The position numbers and the translations under genes were made by a program. This document shows, one piece after another, positions 43,179 to 54,844 of a DNA stretch of 64,000 nucleotides. Below the pieces are notes generated by a model, which had not been told where the DNA came from, did no database searches, and worked only from the letters and a program-made list of their open reading frames with translations. The DNA comes from Liolophura sinensis. Its lineage: Eukaryota > Mollusca > Polyplacophora > Chitonida > Chitonidae. The DNA is taken from assembly GCF_032854445.1 (NCBI RefSeq), contig NC_088307.1, forward strand, positions 11,608,017 through 11,672,016, read 5' to 3'. Each line of letters opens with the position of its first letter. The first letter of the stretch is position 1.

Positions 43179-45596
43179 TTATACACGAGACAAGCAATCT
43201 GCAATAACATTATCTTTTCCCTTAACATGTTTGATTTCAAGATTGTATTCCTGCAACAATAAACTCCACCGTAACAATCTCTGATTCTTTCCCTTAACTT
43301 TCTGTAGAATCACAAGTGGATTGTGATCAGTATTTACAATTACAGGTTGTCTCGAAGCTGTTACATAAACTTCAAAATGTTGCAGAGCTAAAATAACAGA
43401 CAAACATTCTTTTTCAAGAGTTGAATAATTTCTCTGAAACTTGTTAAGTTTACGAGAAAAGAAACAAACTGGATGATCAACACCAAGATTGTCCTCCTGA
43501 AGCAAAACTGCAACATCACTTGCATCAACTGCTAACTTTTCTAACTGCTAAGTTTTCTCAAAATTAGGTGCTGACAACACAGGCAAACTTTTAAACTTGA
43601 CCTTGGCCGAAAACATGACCCAAATATGTGACAGTGGCACAATAAAATCCACTTTTTACAAGATTGACGGTAAGTTTAGCCTGACTAAGTCTCTTAAACA
43701 ACTGGCGTATTCTGGAAATATGCTGTTCCCAAGTGTCGGTGAAGATAATGACGTCATCTATGTAGACACGACACCCGTCCAAACCGGAAGTGACCTCATT
43801 CATCAGGCGTTGATACGTAACTGGGCTATTCCTCATTCCAAATGGCATTACCTTGTACTGAAAGAGTCCATCGGCTGTAGCAAACGCTGAAACTTCACGA
43901 GCCCTAGGAGTAACCTGCCAAAACCCTTTTAACAGATCGAACTTTGATACATGTTTCGCCTGACCAACAGCGTCAATACAGTCATCAATACGAGGTATTG
44001 GATAATTGTCTGATTTAGTGACAGCGTTGACTTTCCTGTAATCCGTACACATTCTATATGTACTATGCACATTCTATATCAGGCTTGGGTACCAAAATAC
44101 ATGGTGAACTCCAGTTACTGTGACTAGGCTCGATAAAGTCATTGTCTAACAGGTACTTAATTTCATTAGAGAGGTACTTAGCCTTCACTGGGTTTAACCT
44201 GTAAGGGTGCTGTTTAATAGGTAAGGCATCACCAACATCAACATCGTGAAAGATGACATCAGTTCTTGATGGTACATCCGGAAACAAATGTGAAAACTCA
44301 AAAACAATTTCAGACAGTTGCTGTTGCTGAATGGGTTCCAGATGTTGCAGTTTAGAATCAAGTTGTTTTAAGACATCTGAATTCTGAAGCTTTGAAGAGT
44401 TGAGCTTAGAATCAGCCAACTGTTCGCCAATACCATCTGTATTACAGCAACTCTGGTCAATGTCAGCAGCAACAACATTAACAGAATGTACAGCAGTGTT
44501 GTCAATGTCACTTCTGTTTACATAGGGTTTCAGCATGTTAATATGACATAACTGACTTGATTTGCGCCGATCAGGTGTTTTAACAACATAGTTAAGCTCA
44601 CTCAGCTTCTTGTCAACAACATATGGACCAAACTATCTGACATCAAAGCATTTACCAGGTACAGGTAACAATACTAAAACTTTCTGACCAGGTTGAAATG
44701 ACCAAACAACAGATTTCTCGTCATATCTACGTTTCATATTCTTCTGAGTACATTCAAGATTGGCTTTAGCCAATTCACATGCTCTGACAAGCCTAGCACG
44801 AAAATCAGATACATAATCCAAAAGATTTACATTACTTGTGTCATCATTGAGAAACTGTTCCTTGTAAATTAACAAAGGTCCTCTAACAGTATGTCCAAAT
44901 ACTAAATCAAATGGACTGAAACCCAATGATTCTTGTACTGACTCTCGAAAAGCAAACATAAGAAATGGAATACCTTCATCCCAGTCTTTCTCTGTATCAT
45001 AACAATAAGTCTTAATCATGTTCTTTAATGTTTGGTGAAATCTTTCAATTGCACCTTGACTTTCTGGGTGGTAGGCAGACGACTTGTATTGTTTAATGCC
45101 TAACTGGTACATAACCTGCTGAAAAATACCAGACATAAAGTTTGAACCTTGATCAGACAGTATGGATTTGGGTAAACCAAACAGAGTAAAAAACCTTGTT
45201 AAAGCTTTGACAACAGGCTTGGTGTTTATATTCCTTAAAGGAACAGATTCGGGAAATCTGGTTGCTGTACACATAATAGTTAACACATACTGATTCCCAG
45301 ACTTCGTCTTTGGTAGAGAGCCTACACAATCCCTTTAATCCTGGCCAAAAGAAGTGGTTCAGTATCCTCTAGTAGGTCTTGTTAACACGCAAGTGACCAG
45401 CTAATGGCATTTCATGTGCCATACGTAAAATTTCAATTCGGTATGCCTTAGGTACAACAATCTGATGTTTAACAGCCCAGTCATCATCAACAGATACATC
45501 AGGTGGTCTCCATTTACACATAAGTATACCAGACTTGACATAATAACACACAGGTTCAGATGAAATAACACAATCATCGAGAGCTCTGTCAAACAA
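43179..45596 (-). pseudogene. pol remnant: integrase, then RT, then RNase H
   Basis: Pieces in element order. 45596-45369: N-terminal zinc-binding part of integrase, with the two His (AHEMPLAGHL) but not the Cys pair, which falls in a deletion. 45286-44633: integrase core with SDQGSNF and YHPESQGAIERFH, preceded just outside by DCVGSLPKTKSG carrying the first catalytic Asp. An in-frame TAG at about 44635 interrupts the GPY/F-like module (FGPYVV). 44536-44063 is one open frame joining that module's end (HINMLKPY) to the RT start (WSSPCILVPKPD). 44070-43591: RT with FDLLKGFWQV and the active-site YIDDV. A short local duplication shifts the frame between these two pieces. 43505-43179: RNase H with ILALQHFEVYV, NTDHNPL and ADCLSRV. 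The segment between RT and RNase H is deleted. Confidence 0.9.
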
Positions 45597-45625
45597 ACAT
45601 TGGAATTTCTGGGTCTTTATGCTGT

Positions 45626-47590
45626 TCAGTTTAGAAACTGATGTTTAGAAACATGTGATATGTCACTAGGTGTACAATGGTCTGATTCATCATTATCAAT
45701 GCAGTCGCCTTGAGTAAACATTTGTGTAAGAAATGTATCTTGTAAGTCCGTTACTGTGTTTTTGCCGTTATCAGAAAGTTTGTTTGACATAGACCTCGTT
45801 ACAGCACAAGAGGGATACAAATCTGGAATTTCTTTCTCAACAGGATCAACAGTTTGATTTAAACAAGGTTTATCAGTTACAATAGAATTAACCATTACTT
45901 TGTCACCAGCAAGATCATTGCCAATTAGTAGATGAATTCCTTTAAAAGGCAAAGTAGGCCTAATGCCGACAGTAACAGGACCCGAAATAATATCTGATGA
46001 CAAGTAAGCTTTGTGAAGAGGCACCGATTCAAATTCAGCACAGCTTACACCTCTAATTAATACATTTGATCCAGAATATGACTCATCAGAAAATGGCAAA
46101 ACATCTTGTAACAATAAAGATTGAGAAGCTCCAGTATCTCTTAATACCCTGATCTTTGTATCACAAGACATGTCACTTTTAAGTGAGACTTTACCGTCAC
46201 AAATAAATGGCTCAAAAACCTTCATAACATTATCCTGTGAATTCTGTGTACAATCTACTGGTGGAGTCTTAACATAATCAAATGCATCAACATTGTTCAC
46301 TATATCAGACTTTTTAGCAGTAACACACAAACCAGTAGGCTTGGAGCCACCCTCCTGTTCTTGCCTTCTCTTTAAAGCATAACAATTTGATATGACATGG
46401 CCTGGCTTCCTACAAAAATTACATGTAACCCTGCTAAACTGTCTATCAGTAAATGTATGGTCAGACCTTCGTTGAGTAGTGTTCGAATTAACAGGTCTTT
46501 TTTGATCAACTGATTTGTCAAAATTTTGAGCCTGTTTCGGTGGGCCTGAATTTGAGTCAAATGAACCGCTGGAAAAGGGTTGAGGCTTTCTAAATGTAGA
46601 CGGCTTTTTCTGAAATGAGACCTTATGTGTAACCGTGTATGTATCGGCCATAGTGGCTGCTGCTTCTAAAGTATCAGCCTCTTTGTCCCCAATGAAAGTT
46701 CTGACATCATCATTAATACACCTTTTAAAGTCTTCAATCAGAATGATCTGTTTCAACTTTTCATAATCATTATCTACGCTTTTAGCATAACACCATCGCT
46801 CAAACAATTGTTCCTTCTGCTTAGCAAATTCAATGTAAGTCTGATCTCTTTTCTCAAAATTTCTAAACTTCTGCCGATAGGCCTCTGGCACAAGGTCATA
46901 TCTTTTTAAGATAACATCTTTTACAAAATCATAATCTGCAGCCTGTTCTGTTGATAACTTTGTGTATATATCCATAGCTTTGCCAGTTAACACACTCTGT
47001 AAAAGGGTAGTCCAAAACTTTTTAGGCCACTCTAAATTCTGAGCAATCATCTCAAACTGTAGAAAATATTTATCTACATCAGTTTCACGAAATTGTGGCA
47101 CCAATCTTATGTTTCTAGCGACGTCAAATTTTGGAGGCATATCAGAAAAACTTAAGCCAGACCTATCTCCTTCTAGTTTCCTTGCTTCAATTTCGCCTTG
47201 AAGACTCAATTTCTCCAATTCGAACACTCTTTCATTTTCCCTTTCTCTAAACAACCTTTCTTTTTCATTTTCTTTTTCTTTAAACAATCTTTCATCTTCC
47301 TTATCTTTAAACAATCTTTCATTTTCCTTTTCCTTCAGTTCTAACTCCTTCAGTTTTATTACAGTGGAATTATCGCCCTCAGGCCTGTACGCATCTAATG
47401 CACTTTCATCAAACTCCTGTAATTCTACCAAACACTTAGCAATACTAAACTGCATATCTTTCTTACGTGAGGATCTTTTGATATTAACATTCAGGTACTT
47501 CCTTAAAGCATACAAATCATTCTTATTTAACACATCAAAAATATCCTGATCTGGCGCTTCCATAAACTCGTCGGGCTTAAAGTCCGACAT
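45626..47590 (-). CDS. gag-protease open frame of the retrotransposon (654 aa)
   Basis: Intact frame starting MSDFKPDEFMEAPDQDIFDV. Residues about 85-140 are a charged Glu/Lys/Arg-rich coiled-coil-like stretch. Residues about 150-330 form the capsid-like region (YFLQFE...W, LTGKAMDIY, VILKRYDLVPEAYRQKFR). A CCHC zinc knuckle, CNFCRKPGHVISNC, starts at residue 390. The retropepsin-like active site LRDTGASQSLL has its Asp at residue 485, followed by IHLLIGNDLAGD about 100 residues later. It encodes the structural protein and protease of the particle. No break was seen in this frame, unlike in pol. It starts about 110 bases inside the 5' LTR edge. Confidence 0.92.
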   Translation of the reverse strand: MSDFKPDEFMEAPDQDIFDVLNKNDLYALRKYLNVNIKRSSRKKDMQFSIAKCLVELQEFDESALDAYRPEGDNSTVIKLKELELKEKENERLFKDKEDERLFKEKENEKERLFRERENERVFELEKLSLQGEIEARKLEGDRSGLSFSDMPPKFDVARNIRLVPQFRETDVDKYFLQFEMIAQNLEWPKKFWTTLLQSVLTGKAMDIYTKLSTEQAADYDFVKDVILKRYDLVPEAYRQKFRNFEKRDQTYIEFAKQKEQLFERWCYAKSVDNDYEKLKQIILIEDFKRCINDDVRTFIGDKEADTLEAAATMADTYTVTHKVSFQKKPSTFRKPQPFSSGSFDSNSGPPKQAQNFDKSVDQKRPVNSNTTQRRSDHTFTDRQFSRVTCNFCRKPGHVISNCYALKRRQEQEGGSKPTGLCVTAKKSDIVNNVDAFDYVKTPPVDCTQNSQDNVMKVFEPFICDGKVSLKSDMSCDTKIRVLRDTGASQSLLLQDVLPFSDESYSGSNVLIRGVSCAEFESVPLHKAYLSSDIISGPVTVGIRPTLPFKGIHLLIGNDLAGDKVMVNSIVTDKPCLNQTVDPVEKEIPDLYPSCAVTRSMSNKLSDNGKNTVTDLQDTFLTQMFTQGDCIDNDESDHCTPSDISHVSKHQFLN

Positions 47591-47707
47591 GATGAATAAA
47601 ATCTGCTGGCAAAATTTACTACAAAGTCAAAGACTAGAAAAATGACACAACTTACACAAAATCCTTTCAATTCCAATTCAAATTCACTTCCCGGTCAAGC
47701 TCCAATT

Positions 47708-49480
47708 TGTTACGACCCAAACTGTCTGTATTATAAAGAGATGGCTTGTTCGAAATACACGACAGTTTAGCCGCACAAAAAAGTAACCAAAACCAGCAGA
47801 TTTTATTTTACAACAATTTTTAGCTTAACAAGAACAGATAATAAGACTTATACAAATACTAAAGTACTTAAGTTTAACAAGAAAGGATAGCAGTATCCAT
47901 ACAAATACTAAAGTACTTACGGTGTCAAGTCCAAACGGACGCATATATTCCACAATATATACCTGATACGGTATTGAAAACGGCAACAGAAAACAGACTC
48001 AGTGACTCAATATTACAATGTAAACAATGCTTTATATATAAAATGAGACGTACAGTTTTACAGACAGTTCAACAACAACAACAACATACACATCAGTATT
48101 ACCGGTCTTTACAAGTTTCCAGTTCACCTTTGCATCCCAAGGAATGTATTCCAGGAAATCCAACGTAAAGACCATGGGATAAACACACAATTCACAAATT
48201 GTCCTAGACAGGTACTTCGCCAGGTTAGCGAAAACGAACACAGTACACAGGTTACACAGAACTGGAACAGTCAAGCCTTTGAATGACGTCACACCCGCAG
48301 AGCACAACACAGGGTAAATACAGGCATGGAGGTATAATCCACTTTAGAACAGTCACCGCTCCCGCAGAAACTCACAAACGAACCGTTCAGAGACGTAGAG
48401 TAATGTCACCTTGTGGCAGAACGAACGTCCGTTGCAAAACTGAAAACTTCAGTTTAGAGTCCTTGACGACCTTGACGGTCAGGTGAGGTCAGCGTGTTAA
48501 ACAAATTACACAGTCCACACTGTATAATCATAATAAAGATCCGAACACCAATAAACGTGACTTCCGCAGAAATTCACATAAACCAGACATCAGTACTACT
48601 GTGGTACACAAACGGTGCCGGCATAAAAATCTGTCCTCCCAAATGAAACTGGCATCACCAGCTCATATAAACATAATGGACTCGATACGAGAGCGTCTCA
48701 CACTCTCCTGGCTCCCAGTAGATGCAGCAAAAATACCTCCACTCTGCACAGAAAACACGGCTTATATACGTGCCAGGTGGATTCAACTATTCTTAGACAC
48801 AGAATTAACAGCCAATGAACATCCAGTTAAATAAACAGAGCATTGAACAAGGTGCTTTCGGCCAGGTCCGCGCTGTACATATATAACAGGGCCCGTTATG
48901 CTTATAACATATAACACAAAGGTCCGCAGACTAACAGTACATGAAGACGTTAAATAGTCATACATAACATACCACACATGCATAAATGCTCAGAGGCAAA
49001 TTCACAAGAGGGAAAATCCACAGTATAACTGAGTGTACGACGAAATATACACAAAATTCCACAGACAGGGTCCGTGTATTAATAAGCAGTGTGTATACAA
49101 GAGCACAAATTAAACATACAAGTTCAGACTGAACAAGTGCTCGGTGGAGATATAACAAAGCCAGAGGCTATAGAGACACCAAAATTCAGCACAAAAGGCC
49201 TACTAAAGTAATACACAGCAAAAGCATCCAAACTCTCAATAATTCTCCTTTCTCCGTTCTCTCCGTTCTCTTCGTTTGACCTGCTTTCATAGGTCTTATA
49301 TAGCCTGGTGGAATTGTCTAGAATAAGAAAATTCCTGAACACTTGATGTAAACAAACAGGCACCGAACTGAGCGCATTCTGGAATATTCTAAGGTAGAGG
49401 CAGACAGCAGGCGCTGAACTCAGCGTATGTAAACAGTGGCAAGCTAAATTTAGAAACTGACGGCAGTCGTGCACATAACA
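47708..49480 (-). repeat. 5' LTR of the retrotransposon, interrupted
   Basis: Plus-strand start TGTTACGACCCAAACTGTCT and end GTGCACATAACA. It equals the other LTR except for a 1006-bp insertion at 47964-48969 plus the 4-bp duplication. Adjacent inside, TTGGAGCTTGACCGGGAAG on the minus strand is the probable primer-binding site. The tRNA was not identified. Confidence 0.93.
47964..48969. mobile_element. Nested solo LTR of a second retrotransposon
   Basis: Starts TGATACGGTATTG and ends TACATAACA, i.e. TG...CA. It is flanked by TACC on both sides (47960-47963 and 48970-48973), and TACC occurs once at the empty site in the other LTR. It has a TATATATAAAATG stretch near 48033. No internal coding was seen. 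Both it and the host LTR begin TGTTATGT on the minus strand, hinting that they are related families. Confidence 0.88.
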
Positions 49481-49877
49481 TACGTCCTAGTCCTCTAAAA
49501 TTATCCACAGACTAGTGCCCATCCAGATGATGGGAAGCTCGGACTTGTCGCAATGGTCTTTAACCAGGTCAGAGGATGTTACTCACCGGAGGAAGCCTTG
49601 TATGTGTTTGTGGGTAATGTTCTCGCCATTTCTCTCATTGTCCTCGTTCCTCACATGAGAACTGGCCTGAACTTTTGCTTGTCATCCCGGACTCTTGTTG
49701 ATTTGATTGTCCTCATATTTAGTTGTATATATGTGAGTATACACACAATTAAAACTAAAATGTTTTCCCTAATAATATTACATAGAACAATTCAGCAGTG
49801 GCAAAGGTGGGAAAACAGCCATATTGTTGGATTAACACTTTCAAAAGTATTATAGATTTAACACTTTACAAAATGGT

Positions 49878-49950
49878 ATTTATTTATTTGATTGTTTTAG
49901 GACACCATACTGAAGAATGTGTCACTTACAGAACGACAGTCACTTTATGG
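49878..49950 (-). mobile_element. SINE-A tail fragment in GPCR pseudogene intron
   Basis: ATTTATTTATTTGATTGTTT then AGGACACCATACTGAAGAAT and CGACAGTCA, diverged minus-strand SINE-A. Confidence 0.5.
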
Positions 49951-51399
49951 GGTGAAAACCGACTTTTGAAAAGTTAATAACAAAGTATGAAGTAGAGATA
50001 TGTAACTTATACCTCCGGAAGGCAAGTGGTCTTCAACGAACGTTAGACTACAGAAATGGTCACGCTATTGTCGTAGTCTGCTCATTGTCACCATCGATTG
50101 GCAGGTAATAATGAACTCCTTCCCATACCACCTGTAATGCAGAGCCATGTTCCTGGTGGAGGAAAAGGGCGCTTCAAGCAAGGTTAGACTGCGTAAATAG
50201 TCGTACGACCGTCGCCGATAGTTTACTAGTATTTGCATCAAGGCCACATAGCTGAGTAGAAATTGTGATAATGGAACACTATGTTGATAAGAGATTAAGA
50301 AAAGTAGGTGTTGTGTTCCACACACTCGTGATGGGGTTTACATTGTAAAAGTCTTGTAATGTAACTTGCAGACAATTATTGCCCGTCGTAAGATTTAATA
50401 TGTTGGCATTCATATGTTGCGTCATTGAATAACTCTTGCAAAATGTTGACATTATAATATTTGTGTTTTAAGAATGCACTTTGAGATCAGGGACGGATTT
50501 TGGCATAATCTAAACAAGCTACGGCATAGAAGTTCTCAGAGATATCAGATTTTTTTTTGTTTTTTACCTTTAAACTTTATGGGTCATTTTCTCAGTAATC
50601 TTTTACTTATAGGTGAACAGAGTTATTTCTATATTCAAATGCTTGAGCGTCTTTAACTTTTTTCACAAAAATGAAAACATTTTGGCCAATGCGAACAACC
50701 AATGCGGTTTTTCAAACCCCACGTACTGTCACACAATTATTTATGGCCCATGACAAAATTGAAGACTTGGCCTGAAGTTGAGGTTGATAGTAAGTCTTAC
50801 GACAGTTTTGAATAATATTGACTCCTATCATGATGAAAATTATGATGAAATTAATTGTTACATCCCTGTCAAAATAAGTCGTGTTCATTGTTACGTCATT
50901 TCATTTCCAAGAAAATACGCACTTGTATCCTTCCGTAAATGTAAAAAAAAAAAACAACTTCCACGCTCTGCTTTAAATGTTAAGAAATTCCATTGTTTCT
51001 TCCTTCTGAACTTTTAAGGGGATACAGTGTTCAAAAAATACTAAGAAGTTCATCGGCGTGTTCATTTGAATGCATCAGGATATCCACTGCTTCGTAATGT
51101 TGTCATGATAATGACGTTCTCTGCACCCGTGCTGCTATAAAATTATTGTTAAGTATTGCTCATTAGTCAATGTAACTGTAACTACAAGGAAATGACATTT
51201 TCCTGAACTGCTGTAAATGCTCAGGGGATTCATCCTTGCCTCTTTCTGAATTTTCCTGTGCCATTCTACTGTAAATGTTAAGAAAATGCGCTGTTTTGCC
51301 CTATTTTTGAACTATTTAGAAAGTTCTTTATTTCATCTTGCGTTAGATGTTTTTATCTAACTGTTGAACCTATGGATTTAAGTGGTTCTGAAATTGTTA
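49951..51399. other. GPCR pseudogene intron, nothing recognised
   Basis: No exons, RNA genes or repeats identified, apart from a 12-A run near 50945. Confidence 0.4.
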
Positions 51400-51670
51400 A
51401 GAAATTTTTTTATTCTCACCTTCTGGAAATTTTGAGGAAACCTATTACTCTGTCCTTCTGAAAAGGCTGAGGAACCCCATTGCTCTATCTCTCTTTAAAG
51501 GTTGGGTAAAGGCATTGTTCTGTTCTTCTGGAAAGGTTGGGGAAACTCATTGTTTTGTCTTTCTGGTAAGGTGGAGGAAACTCATTGCTCTCTCCTTCTG
51601 GAAAAGTTGAGGAAACCCATTGTTCTGTTCTTCTGGAAAGGTTGAGGAAACCCATTATTCTGTTCTAGAA
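51400..51670 (+). repeat. Degenerate 38-40-bp minisatellite
   Basis: Six to seven variants of TTCTGGAAAGGTTGAGGAAA followed by CCCATTGTTCTGTTC. It lies about 140 bp before exon 2 of the GPCR pseudogene. Confidence 0.85.
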
Positions 51671-52415
51671 GGTTCAGTTATTACCGAATTTGGGGTTGAA
51701 GTCAGGTCATCCTCATTTGAGGAGTGTTTCTCGTTTTGGGAATAGGCTGTTTGCCATTCTTACATGGTACATCGAATTAATTAACTTTTCTTTTATTTAT
51801 TTGTTCCCGCAGGTCAGCTGTTCAATTCTATACCTAGGGGATCCATGGTTTGTTCCACGCTGACGTTCGTGGAACGCTACACATGTGTCTGCCGTCCTTT
51901 GACGTCAGGGGGAATGTGGACTCGTGAAGAAAGTAGGCTTGCTATTGGCTATAATCTGGTTAGTTTCTCTCGGAGCTGTAGTTCAGTATGTCTACACTGG
52001 TGCTGACTTACCGCCTGTGTACAGCAACGTGACGATGTCGTATTGTGCCATGGTCGAGGAGGCTATTACGACATCACCATTCTGTTGGCAACCACCTTCC
52101 TGCCTAGACCGCTGCTAGTGGTCCTCTACTGCAAGATGATCCACTCTCTACGGATCCCAAAACAAGAGAGTGACCGCAGTGGTGCGGAAGTCAGAGGGCC
52201 CCGCAGACCGCGACGTAAAACTGTTATGTTAACTTCGGGGTACTACAGGATTTTAGCCTGAGGTCGCTGACGTTTTATTATTTTTTTTCCTTTTGACGCT
52301 AATGTTCATCAACAATTTTGCTAACCCCATTATTTACATGGTTATGGACTCTAACTTTCGAGAAACTTTCAAAATATTGTGCTACAAATGTTGTAGAAAG
52401 TGCAGATACAAGTAG

Positions 52416-53182
<767 letters not shown>

Positions 53183-53544
53183 AACACACACATACACTCA
53201 CTCCCGCGCCATGCCACATCAATCGACACTTTCCAAAGACCATCCCACACATATCTTAAAATTAATGTTATTGTGCACAATACGCCTTTTACGTACAAGT
53301 AGGTCACTCGTTAGGACGTAAAATCCGAAAACTGCTACAACTGGCTCAGTCAATGTCCACTCAACCAAAATCAACTTAATATTGAATGGCCAAGCAGCAC
53401 CAGGCGACTTTATTCGATTGTGTATTACAATCTGAACATTAATATGTGAACGTCGCCAACGAGATATAATATTCCTGATCTACCAACTCACGATAGTGTG
53501 TATAAAATGTATGTCATTAATTTAAACTGTCCGCGTTTTTGTGA

Positions 53545-53795
53545 GACTTTCCTCTCCTGTCGTACGTGGGAAGGTCTGCCAGAAATTTGCAGGATGGATG
53601 TAGGTTTTCAAGAGTATACGTATGTCTGTTTCGACTTTCCTGCCGCCATGATGCTGTAGCAAACTGTATTTATGTATCGTTATTACCGTCGGTAATTCGC
53701 CTTGTTACATAGCTGCTTTTCTAACCTATACATTACCAATGATCATGGATTATGAATGAAAAACAAAAAACAACGAAATAAATAAATAAGTTCTA
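53545..53795 (+). mobile_element. SINE-A, strongly diverged
   Basis: CCTCTCCTGTCGTACGTGGG then AAGGTCTGCCAGAAATTTGC, a CTGCCGCCATGATGCTG equivalent, and a late AACGAAATAAATAAATAAG tail after about 130 unrelated bases. Confidence 0.55.
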
Positions 53796-53937
53796 AAAAT
53801 GTTTTAATGGTATATGCTGCTAAAGGTCACATATCACCAATGGTCGGCGTTCAATATGTTCAGTTTTTCACAAGCAACTCAGCAGTGTGAAATTAATAGA
53901 TTGAACACTTCAAGTATCTTCAGGTACAACCCGACTC

Positions 53938-54200
53938 TGTTATTTATATATTTGATCGGTGTTTTACGCTGTACTCAGTAAGATTCCACGTATACGACGG
54001 CATTCAGCAATGTGATGGGAGGAAACTGGGCCGACTTCAGGGGAATTCACAACCATCCGCAGGGTGCTGAAAGACCTTCCCACATATGGTCGGAGAGGAA
54101 GCCAGCATGAGGTGGACTTGAACTCACAGCCATCGTATTGGTGAGAGGCTCCTGGGTCATTTCGCCGCGCTGGCACGCTAATCACCTCGGCCACGGAGCA
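53938..54200 (-). mobile_element. SINE-A, full-length type
   Basis: Minus strand: the head CTCCGTGGCCGAGGTGATTA then GCGTGCCAGCGCGGCG, a GTGAGTTCAAGTCC B-box-like stretch, the full body, and a tail complement at 53940-53955. Confidence 0.9.
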
Positions 54201-54202
54201 TG

Positions 54203-54335
54203 ATACTTCAGTGGTGGCAGCACTTTGGCGGCATGGGCACGTCGTGCCACCAGGAGACACACTACATGTACAGACACACTTAATGAGTCCTCGACGTCAT
54301 ATGATTGAAAAATTGCTAAGTATGACGTAAAAGCA
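54203..54335 (+). mobile_element. SINE-B, 3' part
   Basis: GATACTTCAGTGGTGGCAGC, GTGCCACCAGGAGACACAC and CGACGTCATATGATTGAAAA then ATTGCTAAGTATGACG. It directly abuts the SINE-A on its left. Confidence 0.8.
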
Positions 54336-54735
54336 CAATGTAATGACTGTACACAGGGAAAGACAGAAAATAAATTCGTTTTGCATAAAAAAATACAATG
54401 TGTGTATGTATGCGTCGGGTTTTACGTCCTACAATACGATACAATGTAGAAAAACACATAAATTACGATATTACAATATAATCTTTCAAGTAATCGTGAG
54501 GAAAAGATACACACGTTGTTTATCTCAGGTACACCTTAACCGCAACAACTATGCAACGGCACAGTATGTGTATTTTGTGCAACATGTGTTCATGTATGCA
54601 AACTTTAAGTGAGTACCAAACTCTCTACCTGTAATACACATCAAGTTTACATCGCGAGCTACACATACACATTCATACACAAAAAAACACATACTTTCTG
54701 AGAATAAACCACCGTCTTTAGCGTAAATACATGAC
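54336..54735. other. TLR 3' flank
   Basis: No gene seen. This would be the 3' UTR and flank of the minus-strand receptor. No clear AATAAA was found on the minus strand in this stretch. Confidence 0.4.
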
Positions 54736-54737
54736 GT

Positions 54738-54844
54738 GAGGCTGTGGTGGGTTCCGACAGACGTCAGGCTGCGGTGGGTTCCGACAGATGTCAGGCTGCG
54801 GTGGGTTCCGACAGATGTCAGGCTGCGGTGGGTTCCGACGGTCT
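54738..54844. repeat. 27-bp minisatellite at the TLR stop codon
   Basis: About four tandem units starting at 54738, 54765, 54792 and 54819, plus strand CAGGCTGCGGTGGGTTCCGA then CAGATGT. The unit nearest the gene contains the receptor's last codons and stop. The others repeat that segment, each with its own stop in the same frame. Confidence 0.92.

Larger units (their letters stand above)
42301..49480 (-). mobile_element. Ty3/gypsy-type LTR retrotransposon with integrase before RT (Gmr1-like), degenerate
   Basis: Bounded by direct LTRs at 42301-43065 and 47708-49480. On the minus strand the internal order is gag with zinc knuckle, aspartic protease motif, integrase HHCC start, integrase core, GPY/F-type module, reverse transcriptase, RNase H, then a purine-rich tract (AAGGGTGGGTG) next to the 3' LTR. 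LTR ends are TGTT...AACA on the right and TGTT...AACA with one base fewer on the left. Excluding a nested insertion, the LTRs differ at roughly 11 of 765 positions. Flanking bases (ATACT left, TACGT right) give no clear target duplication. Several lesions in pol make it non-autonomous. Confidence 0.9.
49553..52415 (+). pseudogene. Rhodopsin-class GPCR pseudogene
   Basis: Exon 1 (about 49553-49732, donor GTGAGT) encodes TM1-TM2 with GNVLAISLIVLVPHMRTGLN and TLVDLIVLIFSC. A 2.1-kb intron follows. Exon 2 (from 51813 after TTCCCGCAG) encodes VCSTLTFVERYTCVCRPL (end of TM3 with ERY in place of DRY). After a frameshift comes VGLLLAIIWLVSLGAVVQYV (TM4) and an extracellular loop. After another shift comes YDITILLATTFLPRPLLVV (TM5) and a basic third loop with RRPRRKT. 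Most of TM6 is missing, and then TM7 follows with INNFANPIIYMVMDSNFRET (NPxxY as NPIIY) and a Cys-rich tail to a stop at 52413. At least two frameshifts, the TM6 loss and a phase mismatch at the intron mark it as dead. The ligand class cannot be told. Confidence 0.8.

Noticed and set aside
42710-49474. Protein-coding genes at 42710-43072 and 49124-49474
   Set aside because: These near-identical frames are simply the two LTR copies of the retrotransposon read in one frame.
42296-49485. Target-site duplication of the large retrotransposon
   Set aside because: The bases next to the two ends (ATACT and TACGT) do not match. Any original duplication is lost or the element has been rearranged.
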